From Microbacterium oxydans (lineage in GTDB: Bacteria; Actinomycetota; Actinomycetes; Actinomycetales; Microbacteriaceae): DNA of 64,000 nt. Under the pieces are notes generated by a model, which was given only the letters and a program-made list of their open reading frames with translations, was not told the DNA's origin and did not search any database. Position 1 is the first letter of the stretch. Every line of letters starts with the position of its first letter. Both the position numbers and the translations under genes were made by a program. The DNA lies in contig NZ_FMIR01000014.1 of assembly GCF_900095745.1 (NCBI RefSeq), positions 1-64,000 on the forward strand. Direction: 5' to 3'. Of the stretch, positions 24,854 to 33,308 are shown piece by piece.

Positions 24854-26403
24854 TTCTGGGAGCCCTTCGCGGAGTTCCCGAGTGTGAACATCGCGAGCAT
24901 CCGACGCGTGACCGCGAACCCTCCGAAGATGTTGATCGACGCCAGCAGCACCGCGATCGCGGCGAGCACCTGCACGACCGGCAGCGGCGAGGTGATCTGC
25001 AGCATCGCCCCGACCACGATCACGCCCGAGATCGCGTTGGTCACCGACATCAGCGGGGTGTGCAGCGCGTGGTGCACCTTGCCGATGACGTAGAAGCCGA
25101 TCACGACCGACAGCACGAGCACCGTGAAGTGCTGCGGCAGCGGAGCGGGGGCGAACGCGTTCACGGCGAACAGCGCCGCGATGCCCACCACGATCAGTGT
25201 GACCTTGCGCGCCGTGGACATCTTCTTCGGCGGCGCGACCTCGACCGGCGTCGCGGCAGCCTTCGCCGCGGGGGCGGCCGCGACCTGCACGGCGGGCGGT
25301 GGCCAGGTGACCTCGCCGTCGTGCACGACCGTGACCGAGCGCTGCACCACGTCGTCGAAGTCGATCACCAGCCGGCCGTCTTTGGCGGGGGTCAGCAGGG
25401 CGACGAGGTTGGCGAGGTTCGTGCCGTAGAGCTGCGAGGCCTGGGCGGCCAGACGTGAGGCCAGGTCGGTGTAGCCCAGAATGATCACCCCGCTGTCGGT
25501 GACGACGCGCTCGCCCGCGACCGAGCCCTCGACGTTGCCGCCCTGGCCCGCCGCCATGTCGACGATCACGCTGCCCGGCTTCATCTGCGCGACATCGGAT
25601 GCCGTGATGAGGCGAGGCGCCGCGCGACCGGGAATCAGCGCCGTCGTGATGATGATGTCGACGTCGGCGGCCTGCTCGGTGTAGATCTCGGCTGCTCGCC
25701 GGTCGTAGTCCGCACTCGTCGCCTTCGCGTAGCCGTCGGTGGAGGCGGCGACCGCGACGTCGACCGGCAGATACGTGCCGCCGATCGAGGTGACCTGGTC
25801 GGCGACCTCGGGGCGCGGATCGGTGGCGCGCACGATCGCACCGAGGCTCGACGCGGCACCGATGGCCGCGAGCCCGGCGACGCCGGCCCCGGCGACCAGC
25901 ACCTTCGCCGGCGGCACCTTGCCTGCGGCGGTCACCTGTCCCGTGAAGAAGCGACCGAACTCGTGGGCGGCCTCGACGACGGCCCGATATCCGGCGATGT
26001 TCGCCATCGAGCTGAGCACGTCCATCGACTGCGCGCGCGAGATGCGGGGTACGGCGTCGAGCGCGACGGCCGTGATCCCCCGCTGCGCGAGAGACTCCAC
26101 CAGGTCGGGGCGGAGGGCCGGCGAGAGCAGCGCGATGAGGGTCGCGCCGTCGGCCAGGAGGGCGATCTCCTCGGGGCCGGGTGCGGTGATGGCGAGCACG
26201 ATCTCGCTGCCCCATGCCTCGGCGCGCTCGACGAGTGCGGCCCCCGCCGCCTCATACTCCGCGTCGGGGTATGAGGCTGCAGCGCCCGCTCCGCGTTCCA
26301 CTCTGACCGTGTGGCCCAGCTTCCTCAGCGACGCGATCGTCGCCGGGGTGGCCGAGACCCGCGCTTCGCCCGCAGGCTCCCGCACGATGCCGATGACTGC
26401 CAC
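24850..26403 (-). CDS. pntA: NAD(P) transhydrogenase subunit alpha
   Basis: 517 residues with the full E. coli-like architecture: the NAD-binding domain I (about 1-385) contains [20 protein letters not shown] and [20 protein letters not shown], followed by a linker and four membrane helices (about 415-505) ending [11 protein letters not shown]. Many actinobacteria split this into two proteins; here it is a single chain. It is the first gene of the pntAB operon. A palindrome CGCTCAG-AGTA-CTGAGCG at 26467-26484 encloses a TACTCT that could be its -10 box. Confidence 0.95.
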   Translation of the reverse strand: MAVIGIVREPAGEARVSATPATIASLRKLGHTVRVERGAGAAASYPDAEYEAAGAALVERAEAWGSEIVLAITAPGPEEIALLADGATLIALLSPALRPDLVESLAQRGITAVALDAVPRISRAQSMDVLSSMANIAGYRAVVEAAHEFGRFFTGQVTAAGKVPPAKVLVAGAGVAGLAAIGAASSLGAIVRATDPRPEVADQVTSIGGTYLPVDVAVAASTDGYAKATSADYDRRAAEIYTEQAADVDIIITTALIPGRAAPRLITASDVAQMKPGSVIVDMAAGQGGNVEGSVAGERVVTDSGVIILGYTDLASRLAAQASQLYGTNLANLVALLTPAKDGRLVIDFDDVVQRSVTVVHDGEVTWPPPAVQVAAAPAAKAAATPVEVAPPKKMSTARKVTLIVVGIAALFAVNAFAPAPLPQHFTVLVLSVVIGFYVIGKVHHALHTPLMSVTNAISGVIVVGAMLQITSPLPVVQVLAAIAVLLASINIFGGFAVTRRMLAMFTLGNSAKGSQK

Positions 26404-26466
26404 TGCATCCTCCTCCGCCCGTCTGCATCGACGGGGCCGCTCCGGGGCGTCTCTGCCCCTGACTTT

Positions 26467-26484
26467 CGCTCAGAGTACTGAGCG
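26467..26484 (-). promoter_or_regulatory. Palindrome over the putative pntAB -10 box
   Basis: CGCTCAG (26467-26473) and CTGAGCG (26478-26484) form a perfect inverted repeat with a 4-bp centre. Read on the minus strand the centre contributes to TACTCT, a TANNNT -10 candidate about 65 bp upstream of pntA. It may be an operator. No clear -35 is seen. Confidence 0.3.
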
Positions 26485-26588
26485 CGGCTCCGGATGCGCC
26501 CCTCCTTCGCCCGCATGACGCGGAAAGAAGTCTCGTTCTTGCGGAAAGCGGAGGAGCGTTCACCCGCGCGCGGTCCTAAGCTGTTGCC

Positions 26589-27293
26589 GTGACCACGACG
26601 CCGCCGGAGAGCCCCGCCCAGGGGCAGGATCCGGCCGTCACCGCGGCGAACGCGAGCGCGCGGGCGAAGGTCCTCGGCTGGGCACGGCGCAGCATCGACC
26701 TGATCCCGACGTCCTGGCTCATCACCGGCGCCGGCGCCGTGCTGCTCGCGACCACCGCCGTCTTCGGCGGACTCGAGGCCGCGGCCGTCGATCCCACCCC
26801 GGTCGTCGAGGTCGGCGAGACCTTCGCAGGCTCGGATCTGGAGATGACCGTGCTCGGGGTCGAGCTGCGCGACGAGCTGAGCGCGGAGAGCGGCCGAACC
26901 CTGGTCTTCCCGGACGAGGAGAAGGGCGAGCGAATCCTGGTCGTCACGGTCGACGTCACCAACACGTTCGCCAAGCCGCGAGCTTCGACGGCGAACCCCC
27001 CGCAATCCCCGGTCCTCGACGGCATCCGCATCGAGGGTCTCGACGAAAAGGGCGACGTCTTCCGTACCGACGACGGCGAGCGCGCGCCCCGGTTGCAGCC
27101 TGACGTCCCCGCCCGCATGCTGCTCACCTGGACCGTCGGGCCGGACGACTTCCACGACGGCGACGAGATCACTGTCACCCTCCCCGAGTCGGACCACTAC
27201 GTCGGGCAGAGCGTGATGCGCGGCGACTACTGGGTGGACGTCCGCGTCGGAGCGACGCTGACGGCGGCCATCGACGAGGTGCCGCTCCCGTGA
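26589..27293 (+). CDS. Membrane-anchored extracytoplasmic protein, first of three related genes
   Basis: 234 residues: a basic cytoplasmic start, one membrane helix at about 43-63 (LITGAGAVLLATTAVFGG), then a ~165-residue beta-rich extracellular domain. The opening of that domain, VVEVGETFAGSDLEMTVLGVEL, then ILVVTVDVTNT, resembles the DUF4352/telokin-like immunoglobulin fold, which begins with a strand, a modulated residue and 'VxVxVxNT'. GTG 26589 follows TAAGCT by 6 nt. It overlaps the next gene (GTGA). The role is unknown; similar proteins are often small anchored ligand-binding or partner proteins. Confidence 0.75.
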   Translation: MTTTPPESPAQGQDPAVTAANASARAKVLGWARRSIDLIPTSWLITGAGAVLLATTAVFGGLEAAAVDPTPVVEVGETFAGSDLEMTVLGVELRDELSAESGRTLVFPDEEKGERILVVTVDVTNTFAKPRASTANPPQSPVLDGIRIEGLDEKGDVFRTDDGERAPRLQPDVPARMLLTWTVGPDDFHDGDEITVTLPESDHYVGQSVMRGDYWVDVRVGATLTAAIDEVPLP

Positions 27294-27850
27294 AGAAGCA
27301 CATCCTGATCTGGGTCGCCACTGTGGCGTTGCTCGTCTGCGCGTGGGGTGTCTCGAAGGCGACGCTTCCCGATGACGCCCCGAACGCCTCGTTCTCCACG
27401 GTCGCGCAGATCGGCGAAGAGGCCTCGACGCGCAACCTCGTCGCGACCGTGACCGACGTGCACCTCGCGGACCGGGTCACGGATGCGAAGGGCTGGTCGG
27501 CCGACGGCACCTGGCTCGTCGTCGACCTCGAGGCCGCCACCGGCGTGACGCAGGATCAGAGCGGCTCACGGCTCGCGGAACTCACGATCGGCGACCGTAC
27601 GTTCAGCGCGACGGATCGCGGCACCAGCTTCGTCGATCAGCGCCTGGTCACCGGCGTCCCGCGCTCCGGGAGCCTCGCGTTCGAGCTCCCCGACGACGTG
27701 ACCGGCGACCGCGCGACGCTCCGACTGGGCATGCCGGGGTCCGGCCTCGGAGAGGTGCTGCGCGACACCGTGATCGAGCTGTCGATCGACCTCTCCGCGC
27801 TGCCCGTCGAGGCCGAGGTGCTCCTGGACGAGAACGGCTGGGCCCGATGA
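27290..27850 (+). CDS. Membrane-anchored DUF4352-like protein, second of three
   Basis: 186 residues with a short N-terminal membrane helix (about 4-22, ILIWVATVALLVCAWGV) and an extracellular domain. AQIGEEASTRNLVATVTDVHL followed by GTWLVVDLEA repeats the DUF4352-like pattern seen in the upstream gene. It overlaps both neighbours by 4 bp, so all three proteins should be made in fixed proportion. Function unknown; the three may form a hetero-oligomer, which is inference from coupling alone. Confidence 0.75.
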   Translation: MKKHILIWVATVALLVCAWGVSKATLPDDAPNASFSTVAQIGEEASTRNLVATVTDVHLADRVTDAKGWSADGTWLVVDLEAATGVTQDQSGSRLAELTIGDRTFSATDRGTSFVDQRLVTGVPRSGSLAFELPDDVTGDRATLRLGMPGSGLGEVLRDTVIELSIDLSALPVEAEVLLDENGWAR

Positions 27851-28446
27851 CCATCCCACTCCCTCCGGTACCGCCCGCGCCTCGGGAAGACGCGGAGGCC
27901 GCCGCTGCCCCGGCGAAGCCGCCCTCCTGGTGGCGTCGCAACACTCTGGCTCTGGTCGCACTCATCGTGCTGCTGCCGGCGACCGCCATCGCGGTCGGAT
28001 GGCAGGAGTGGTACCAGTTCTTCGGATTCGGGGCCCGTGCGGTCACACCTGTGGTGGTCGCCGAGGACGAGACGACCGATCTCGCCGGCGCAACCTGGGG
28101 GCCGGTGCGCGGTGGGGAGATCGAGGATCTGTCAAACCTCGACGTCCCCGACGACACGCGCCTGATCGCGGTCGGGGTGCCCGTGGACGCCGGCACCGAG
28201 GGGGTCGCGTGCGAGACGCCGACGCTCGTGGAGCAGTCCACGGGACGCGAATGGAGTCCCGTGCGCGCGGAGATCGGCCTGGACTCGAGCGCGGAGGAAC
28301 CGGAGCTCTGCCTCGGTTCGCAGACCGGTTCGTACGAGCTGATCGTGCCGTTCGTGGTGCCCGAGGATGTCGACGGCCCCTTCTGGGTCGACGTGCGCCC
28401 CTACGACGCCGGCGGGTCCTTCGTGAGGTTCGAGTTCGAGCCCTGA
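27847..28446 (+). CDS. Membrane-anchored extracytoplasmic protein, third of three
   Basis: 199 residues: a proline-rich cytoplasmic segment (MTIPLPPVPPAPRED), one membrane helix at about 38-58, then an extracellular domain with two cysteines (GVACETPTL and ELCLGSQTG) that could form a disulfide. ATG 27847 overlaps the previous stop (ATGA). Its last 46 bp are also coding on the opposite strand for the C-terminus of the membrane protein ending at 28401. No family recognised. Confidence 0.72.
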   Translation: MTIPLPPVPPAPREDAEAAAAPAKPPSWWRRNTLALVALIVLLPATAIAVGWQEWYQFFGFGARAVTPVVVAEDETTDLAGATWGPVRGGEIEDLSNLDVPDDTRLIAVGVPVDAGTEGVACETPTLVEQSTGREWSPVRAEIGLDSSAEEPELCLGSQTGSYELIVPFVVPEDVDGPFWVDVRPYDAGGSFVRFEFEP

Positions 28447-29801
28447 CCCTCGACGCTGTCCCTGACGGGGGCGGTGACCATCGCGGCGGCGACGGCATCC
28501 ACCGACGAGGGCAGGAGTCCGGCGGCATCGGCGACGGCGCGCATCTCTCCCTCCGCCTCCGAGACGCCCACCGCGTCGGTGCGGTCCTGCTGCCGCTTGC
28601 GCAGCCGCGCCAGAGTGGCGTCGTACGCCCCGCTGATCACCGCGATGCGCACCGGCTCCATGAGCAGCAGCGGCACGAGCGAGACGAGCGGCGCGGCGAT
28701 CGCCCAGAACACGAACTCCTGCGGGCCGACCAGGCGGGTGATCCCGAAGCCGAGGTACGACTCGAGCGCCTTCACGATCACGTAGAGCAGCGCGTAGGAG
28801 CCGACGAGGAGGGGACCTGCGCGCCACATGAGCAGCAGCGCTCGTCCGATCGGGCGGAAGCGGGCACCGAGCTCTTCGCCGAGATCCTTGAGCCGGCGCA
28901 CGAGCGGATTCGGGATCACGGCCGCGTGTTCGCGCACGCGGGCGATCAGCTCGCTCTCCACACGCAGCTTCTCGGCGACGATCGCCTGGCCGAACACCAC
29001 ACCGGCGATGGTCAGCCACGCGAGCGGAGCGAGCAGGACCGGGCCCGCCTCGGAGAGCAGCCAGCCGATCCCCTCCCAGAGCCAGCGCAGCGGGGCGACG
29101 GCATCCAGGATCTGCTCTCTGACCGTCTCGAAGAAGGCCATGGCCGCGCGGCTGTCGACCCACGCCTTGATCGTGTCGAAGATGTCACCGAGCACCATCA
29201 CCGAGAAGAAGACCCAGACGACCTCGAAGTAGACCGCGACCGGCGACAGCCACTTCGCGAGCTTCGCCGACCACTTCGACCACGCCCAGCGGCCGGCGAA
29301 CGCGAGCACGATGATCGAGATGGTCCACACGTTGATCGGCAGGTTCAGCACGGTGTCGACCGAGCTCACCGGACCTTCACCGTTGGCAGCCGCCGTCCAG
29401 ATGACGCCGTTGCGCACCTCGAGAGCGCGCAGCGAATACGCTCGCACATCCTCGCCCAGCAGCCCCTGTGCCCAGTAGACCGCGAAGAAGGGGAGGATGC
29501 CGGCGAGCAGCGCCGAGAGGAAGGTGCGGCGGCGGTCCGCAGCGGCTTCGGGCAGCGGCGCGACCTCCTGCAGGTTGCGCAGCCCGTCACGCAGGACCAG
29601 GAACATCGCGACCAGGCTGATCAACCGCGCGAGGATCCCGATCGGAAGGACGAGGAACCCGAGGGTGGCGGAGTACGCGCCGATGAATCCGGCGACCTCG
29701 GTGATCACGTAGTGCACCAGGACGCCGGCCAGATACCACGCCATGAGCGCGGGCCAGTGTCGCCACAGCACGCGCCCGGTGGTCTTCAGGATCGCCAGCA
29801 C
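28401..29801 (-). CDS. Multi-spanning membrane protein, unknown
   Basis: 466 residues with about eight membrane helices, grouped in an N-terminal block (two to four), a middle block and a C-terminal pair, then a ~75-residue cytoplasmic tail. The tail's final residues overlap the convergent gene by 46 bp. GTG 29801 lies 6 nt after TATATT, so it is likely leaderless. It is tail-to-tail with the three-gene anchored cassette, and I would test whether the four are conserved as a set. No known transporter motif is seen. Confidence 0.72.
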   Translation of the reverse strand: MLAILKTTGRVLWRHWPALMAWYLAGVLVHYVITEVAGFIGAYSATLGFLVLPIGILARLISLVAMFLVLRDGLRNLQEVAPLPEAAADRRRTFLSALLAGILPFFAVYWAQGLLGEDVRAYSLRALEVRNGVIWTAAANGEGPVSSVDTVLNLPINVWTISIIVLAFAGRWAWSKWSAKLAKWLSPVAVYFEVVWVFFSVMVLGDIFDTIKAWVDSRAAMAFFETVREQILDAVAPLRWLWEGIGWLLSEAGPVLLAPLAWLTIAGVVFGQAIVAEKLRVESELIARVREHAAVIPNPLVRRLKDLGEELGARFRPIGRALLLMWRAGPLLVGSYALLYVIVKALESYLGFGITRLVGPQEFVFWAIAAPLVSLVPLLLMEPVRIAVISGAYDATLARLRKRQQDRTDAVGVSEAEGEMRAVADAAGLLPSSVDAVAAAMVTAPVRDSVEGQGSNSNLTKDPPAS

Positions 29802-29844
29802 ACGGTCAATATATCGTTGCCGCGGACGGGCGCTGCCGACGGGG

Positions 29845-30405
29845 TCAGCCCCAGATGCTCGGCGCCTTCACCCGCACGGGCGGGAGGGCGGATGCCGCGG
29901 CCCAGTCGTGCACCCACGCGTCGATCTCCGGCACGCCCTCGGGCTTGCCGACCGCGGCGAACAGCTCTTCGTTGCTGACCGTGCCGCCGGTGCGACGCAG
30001 CATGCGCGCCCGCACGATCGCCCGGGCGTAGACCTCGCCGTCGACCACGGCGCGGTGCTCGAGGAACAGCGCCTTCTCATCGTGCCCGATGAACCGCGAC
30101 TGCACCTCGAACCGCTGCCACAGCTGCAGCGACTTGCGGAACGTGATCGTCTCGCTGGAGACGACCGCGTACCAACCCTGAGCCTTCATGGCATCGAACA
30201 GTCCGGTGCGGATGAGCTGGTCCCAGCGTCCGAGGTCGAACAGCGACAGGTAGCGACCGTTGTTCATGTGCCGCAGGATGTCGAGGTCGGTCGGCAGAGT
30301 GGTGATGGTGATGCTGCCCACCGCCGTCGGGTCGAGAGTCTTCCCCCGCCGCACGCGGCGTCGGGCGCCGAGGATCACCAGGAGGGTCCGCCAGATCACG
30401 TTCAC
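29845..30405 (-). CDS. Acyl-CoA thioesterase family protein (hot-dog fold)
   Basis: 186 residues of the 4HBT_2/YbgC-like hot-dog fold: TDLDILRHMNNGRYLSLFDLGR is the classical DxxxHMNNxxY helix start and VVDGEVYARAIVRARML closes the sheet. It has an N-terminal hydrophobic segment (WRTLLVILGARRR), which is a little unusual and may place it at the membrane. GTG 30405 follows TACGAT by 8 nt; an upstream GTG at 30432 lacks support. It probably hydrolyses acyl-CoA or acyl-ACP. Confidence 0.8.
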   Translation of the reverse strand: MNVIWRTLLVILGARRRVRRGKTLDPTAVGSITITTLPTDLDILRHMNNGRYLSLFDLGRWDQLIRTGLFDAMKAQGWYAVVSSETITFRKSLQLWQRFEVQSRFIGHDEKALFLEHRAVVDGEVYARAIVRARMLRRTGGTVSNEELFAAVGKPEGVPEIDAWVHDWAAASALPPVRVKAPSIWG

Positions 30406-30536
30406 GAGGATTGATCGTAGCCAGGAGTGCACGATTCGCGAACATCGTTGTACGAACCCTCCAGGCCGGCACGTCGCGCGTCATCGAACATCCACTCGAT
30501 TTCTCCTTCGCGGACGCCGCGCGTAGAGTCACGATC

Positions 30537-31046
30537 ATGAGCGCCGAAGCCCAGTCTGAAGTCATCGTCCGTCCGGTCCGTGATGTGGATGCGGAAGCCC
30601 TCGGTCGCGTGCATGCCCAGTGCTGGCACGAGACCTACGACCACCTGATCAGCAAGGCTGCGCTCGAGAAGGTCTCGCCCCGGCGCATGGCCGAGCTGTG
30701 GACGCACTGGGCCTCGCAGGGTCCCGAGTTCAAGATGAACGCCGCGCTCGTCGACGGCGAGATCGTCGGGTTCGTCGGCTCCGGCCCCGCCCGCGACAAG
30801 GATGCTCCGGCGTTCCGCGAGCTGTACTTCATCTACCTGCTCGACGCGCTGCACGGCACCGGCATCGGCCAGAAGCTGTTCGACGCCGCGGTCGAGACCG
30901 ACGAGCCCCTGTACCTGTGGGTCGCCGAGGACAACCCCCGCGCGCACCGCTTCTACACGCGCAACGGCTTCGCCCTCGACGGCGCGACGCACACCGAGCC
31001 GTTCCTCGGTGAGACGCTGACCGAGGTCCGCTTCGTCCGTCCCTGA
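30537..31046 (+). CDS. GNAT family N-acetyltransferase
   Basis: 169 residues of the Acetyltransf fold. IVRPVRDVDAEALGRVHAQCW is the typical N-terminus, and LYFIYLLDALHGTGIGQKLFD is motif A with the acetyl-CoA pyrophosphate loop. WVAEDNPRAHRFYTRNGF is the usual C-terminal helix. ATG 30537 follows TAGAGT by 7 nt (leaderless). The gene is divergent from the thioesterase and ends before a strong hairpin. The acceptor is unknown. Confidence 0.88.
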   Translation: MSAEAQSEVIVRPVRDVDAEALGRVHAQCWHETYDHLISKAALEKVSPRRMAELWTHWASQGPEFKMNAALVDGEIVGFVGSGPARDKDAPAFRELYFIYLLDALHGTGIGQKLFDAAVETDEPLYLWVAEDNPRAHRFYTRNGFALDGATHTEPFLGETLTEVRFVRP

Positions 31047-31061
31047 TCCAGTCTTCACCGG

Positions 31062-31099
31062 AGACGGGCCGCTTCCCTTCGGGGAGGCGGCCCGTTCTC
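31062..31099. terminator. Strong GC hairpin terminator
   Basis: GAGACGGGCCGCTTCCC and GGGGAGGCGGCCCGTTCTC pair almost completely around a TTC loop (one G-T pair, one bulge). It lies between the convergent acetyltransferase and thiolase genes and can serve both. Confidence 0.8.
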
Positions 31100-31121
31100 G
31101 TGGGGCGGGCGGGCGGATCGG

Positions 31122-32273
31122 TCAGAGGCGCTCGATGATCGTCACGTTCGCGACGCCGCCGCCCTCGCACATGGCCTGCAGGCCGTAGCGCCCACCCGTG
31201 CGCTCCAGCTCATTGAGCAGCGTCGAGAGGATGCGTGTGCCGGTGGCACCGATCGGGTGTCCGAGTGCGATCCCGCCGCCGTTGACGTTGACCTTCTCGT
31301 GCGGCACCCCGGTCTCCTGCATCCAGGCGAGCACGACCGAGGCGAAGGCCTCGTTCACCTCGAACAGGTCGATGTCCTCCGGGCGCAGGCCCGTGCGCTC
31401 CAGAGCGTGCCGCGTCGCGGGGATGGGCGCGGTGAGCATGAGCACGGGGTCGTCGCCGCGCACGGAGAGATGATGGATGCGGGCGCGCGGGGTGAGCCCG
31501 TGCTCCTTCACCGCACGTGCGCTCGCGATCAGCACAGCACTGGACGCGTCGCTGATCTGCGAGGCGACCGCCGCCGTGATCCTGCCGTTCGGAGCGAGCG
31601 GCTGCAGCCCGGCCATCCGCTCGAGCGACGTGTCGCGGCGCACACCCTCGTCGTGATCCAGACCGTTCAGCGGCGCGATCTCGTTCGTGAAGCGCCCCTC
31701 GTCCTGTGCGTGTGCCGCACGCCGGTGGCTCTCCAGGGCGAACTGCTCCATTGCCTCGCGGGTGATGTCCCACTTCTCGGCGATCAGCTCGGCACCGCGG
31801 AACTGCGAGATCTCCTGGTCGCCGTAGCGCGCACGCCAACCGGGTGATTCCGCGTACGGGGTCGTGAAGCCGTACGCCTCCCCCACCGTCGCCGCCGCCG
31901 TGAGCGGGATCTGCGACATGTTCTGCAGTCCGCCCGCGATGACCAGATCGCTCGTGCCGCTCATCACGGCCTGCGCGGCGAAGTGCACGGCCTGCTGGCT
32001 CGACCCGCACTGTCGGTCGATCGTGACTCCGGGCACGTGCTCGGGAAAGCCGGCGACGAGCAGAGCGGTGCGGGCCACGTTTCCCGCCTGCCCGCCGATC
32101 GCGTCGATCGCCCCGAAGACGACGTCGTCGACGGCGCCGGGATCGATGCCCGTGCGCTCGACGAGTGCGGTGAGACTGTGCGCTCCGAGGTCGGCCGGAT
32201 GGATGCCGGAAAGCGAGCCGCCGCGTCTGCCGACGGGCGAGCGCACCGCGTCGACGATAAATGCCTCTGCCAT
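31122..32273 (-). CDS. Acetyl-CoA C-acyltransferase (thiolase)
   Basis: 383 residues of the thiolase I/II family with all catalytic residues: nucleophile Cys in IDRQCGSSQQAV, His in GGGIALGHPIGATGTR, and the second Cys in AMCEGGGVANVT. The final CEGGGVANVTIIERL is typical of biosynthetic or degradative thiolases of actinobacteria. It cleaves 3-ketoacyl-CoA. ATG 32273 has AAAGGAAG 3-4 nt before it. It sits alone, yet its products fit the surrounding beta-oxidation and ETF genes. Confidence 0.92.
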   Translation of the reverse strand: MAEAFIVDAVRSPVGRRGGSLSGIHPADLGAHSLTALVERTGIDPGAVDDVVFGAIDAIGGQAGNVARTALLVAGFPEHVPGVTIDRQCGSSQQAVHFAAQAVMSGTSDLVIAGGLQNMSQIPLTAAATVGEAYGFTTPYAESPGWRARYGDQEISQFRGAELIAEKWDITREAMEQFALESHRRAAHAQDEGRFTNEIAPLNGLDHDEGVRRDTSLERMAGLQPLAPNGRITAAVASQISDASSAVLIASARAVKEHGLTPRARIHHLSVRGDDPVLMLTAPIPATRHALERTGLRPEDIDLFEVNEAFASVVLAWMQETGVPHEKVNVNGGGIALGHPIGATGTRILSTLLNELERTGGRYGLQAMCEGGGVANVTIIERL

Positions 32274-32403
32274 GTTCTTCCTTTCGTGGGGTGCGCCGCC
32301 GCCGTCTCGATACGTGAGCCGATCATCGCACGAACAAGTCATCGACTAGCCTTAAGTCTTGGGATCTATGGCCAAAAGTCGTAGATGGAGAATGGGGAGT
32401 TTC

Positions 32404-32838
32404 ATGGGGCAGTCAAGCACGTCGACCGAAGTCACCCGGCGGGCGCTGATACGCGCCGCCGCATGGTCCGTACCGGTGGTCGCGGTGGCGGTGGCCACTC
32501 CGCTCGCCGCCGCATCGCGCCGGGCGGAGTTCGCCGTCGAGATGGCACCGGCGAGCGTCGACGGCGCGACGTTCGCCTGGCCGGGGGCGCTGATCGCGAA
32601 CAACGGGACGACCCCGCTGACGCTGACCTGGTCGATCGAGGTGACACCGACGCTCGACTCGCTCAGCGGCCCGCTCACCGGCACCATCACCATCCTGCCG
32701 CAGAGCTCCGCGACCGTGGCGGCCGGCGTGACCGGATACTACGTGGCGGCCGCCTGGGAGACGAAGCTGCTCCTGACCCTGATCCATGACGGCGGCTCGC
32801 AGACTGACGAGATCAGCTTCCGGGCCCGGGAGATGTAG
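32404..32838 (+). CDS. Small Tat-type exported protein
   Basis: 144 residues. The N-terminus has a twin-arginine-like signal (TEVTRRALIRAAAWSVPVVA) ending near LAAASR at about 37. The mature part is a small beta-sandwich-like domain (FAVEMAPASV, IANNGTTPLTLTWSIEV, GTITILPQSSATV), resembling short actinobacterial cell-surface modules. GGGGAG lies 4 nt before ATG 32404. The last 26 bp overlap the convergent ASCH gene. Function unknown. Confidence 0.65.
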   Translation: MGQSSTSTEVTRRALIRAAAWSVPVVAVAVATPLAAASRRAEFAVEMAPASVDGATFAWPGALIANNGTTPLTLTWSIEVTPTLDSLSGPLTGTITILPQSSATVAAGVTGYYVAAAWETKLLLTLIHDGGSQTDEISFRAREM

Positions 32839-33304
32839 TCGGGCCCGCCGGGAGCAGCAGGCGGAATCGCTCGCAGATCACCGGCATGTCCGGCGCGTAG
32901 CCGCGCGGATTCTCGGAGTGCTGACGCCAGTACCGCTCATGCACCTCACGCCACTGTGCGAGGGTGCGATCGTCTTCTCCCTCGGCGTATGCGTGCGCCT
33001 CGTCGACCTCGTCGAAGGGCACGATGTCGATCGCGGTGGTCTCGATCACCGCCCGCGGCGCGCCCGATCCGTCGAGGATGATGCTCAGTTCGCCGACGAC
33101 CGGCAGCGGGTCTCCGCTCTCGTCGTAGTCCCACAGCGACGAGGCGGTACCCACCTTGATCTCGGCGAGCACCAGCGCCAGAAGCTCATCGGCGTGCTCC
33201 GGAGTGGCGCCGAAAGCCCAGGCCTCCGGCGGCGTCTCCGGCAGCTCCGGCATCGCACTTCGCGCGTCGCGCCAGTAGTCCTGGATACGTGTGGTCTCGT
33301 CCAC
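32813..33304 (-). CDS. ASCH domain-containing protein
   Basis: 163 residues of the ASCH (PUA-like) fold. Motifs: VLAEIKVGTASSLWDYDESG, VGELSIILDGSG, then VPFDEVDEAHAYAEGEDD and LAQWREVHERYW, all diagnostic of this subgroup. The fold binds RNA or modified nucleotides, and some members are nucleoside hydrolases/amidohydrolases. GTG 33304 starts 5 bp past the cytochrome b stop, so it is the last gene of the etf operon, although functional linkage is not obvious. Confidence 0.85.
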   Translation of the reverse strand: MDETTRIQDYWRDARSAMPELPETPPEAWAFGATPEHADELLALVLAEIKVGTASSLWDYDESGDPLPVVGELSIILDGSGAPRAVIETTAIDIVPFDEVDEAHAYAEGEDDRTLAQWREVHERYWRQHSENPRGYAPDMPVICERFRLLLPAGPTTSPGPGS

Positions 33305-33308
33305 CGTG

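Noticed and set aside
23456..26215. One long minus-strand frame running through pntB and most of pntA, suggesting a fusion
   Set aside because: Only the pntB part is protein-like; over pntA this frame is Arg/Gly-rich and the true pntA frame is complete with its own stop overlapping pntB's GTG.
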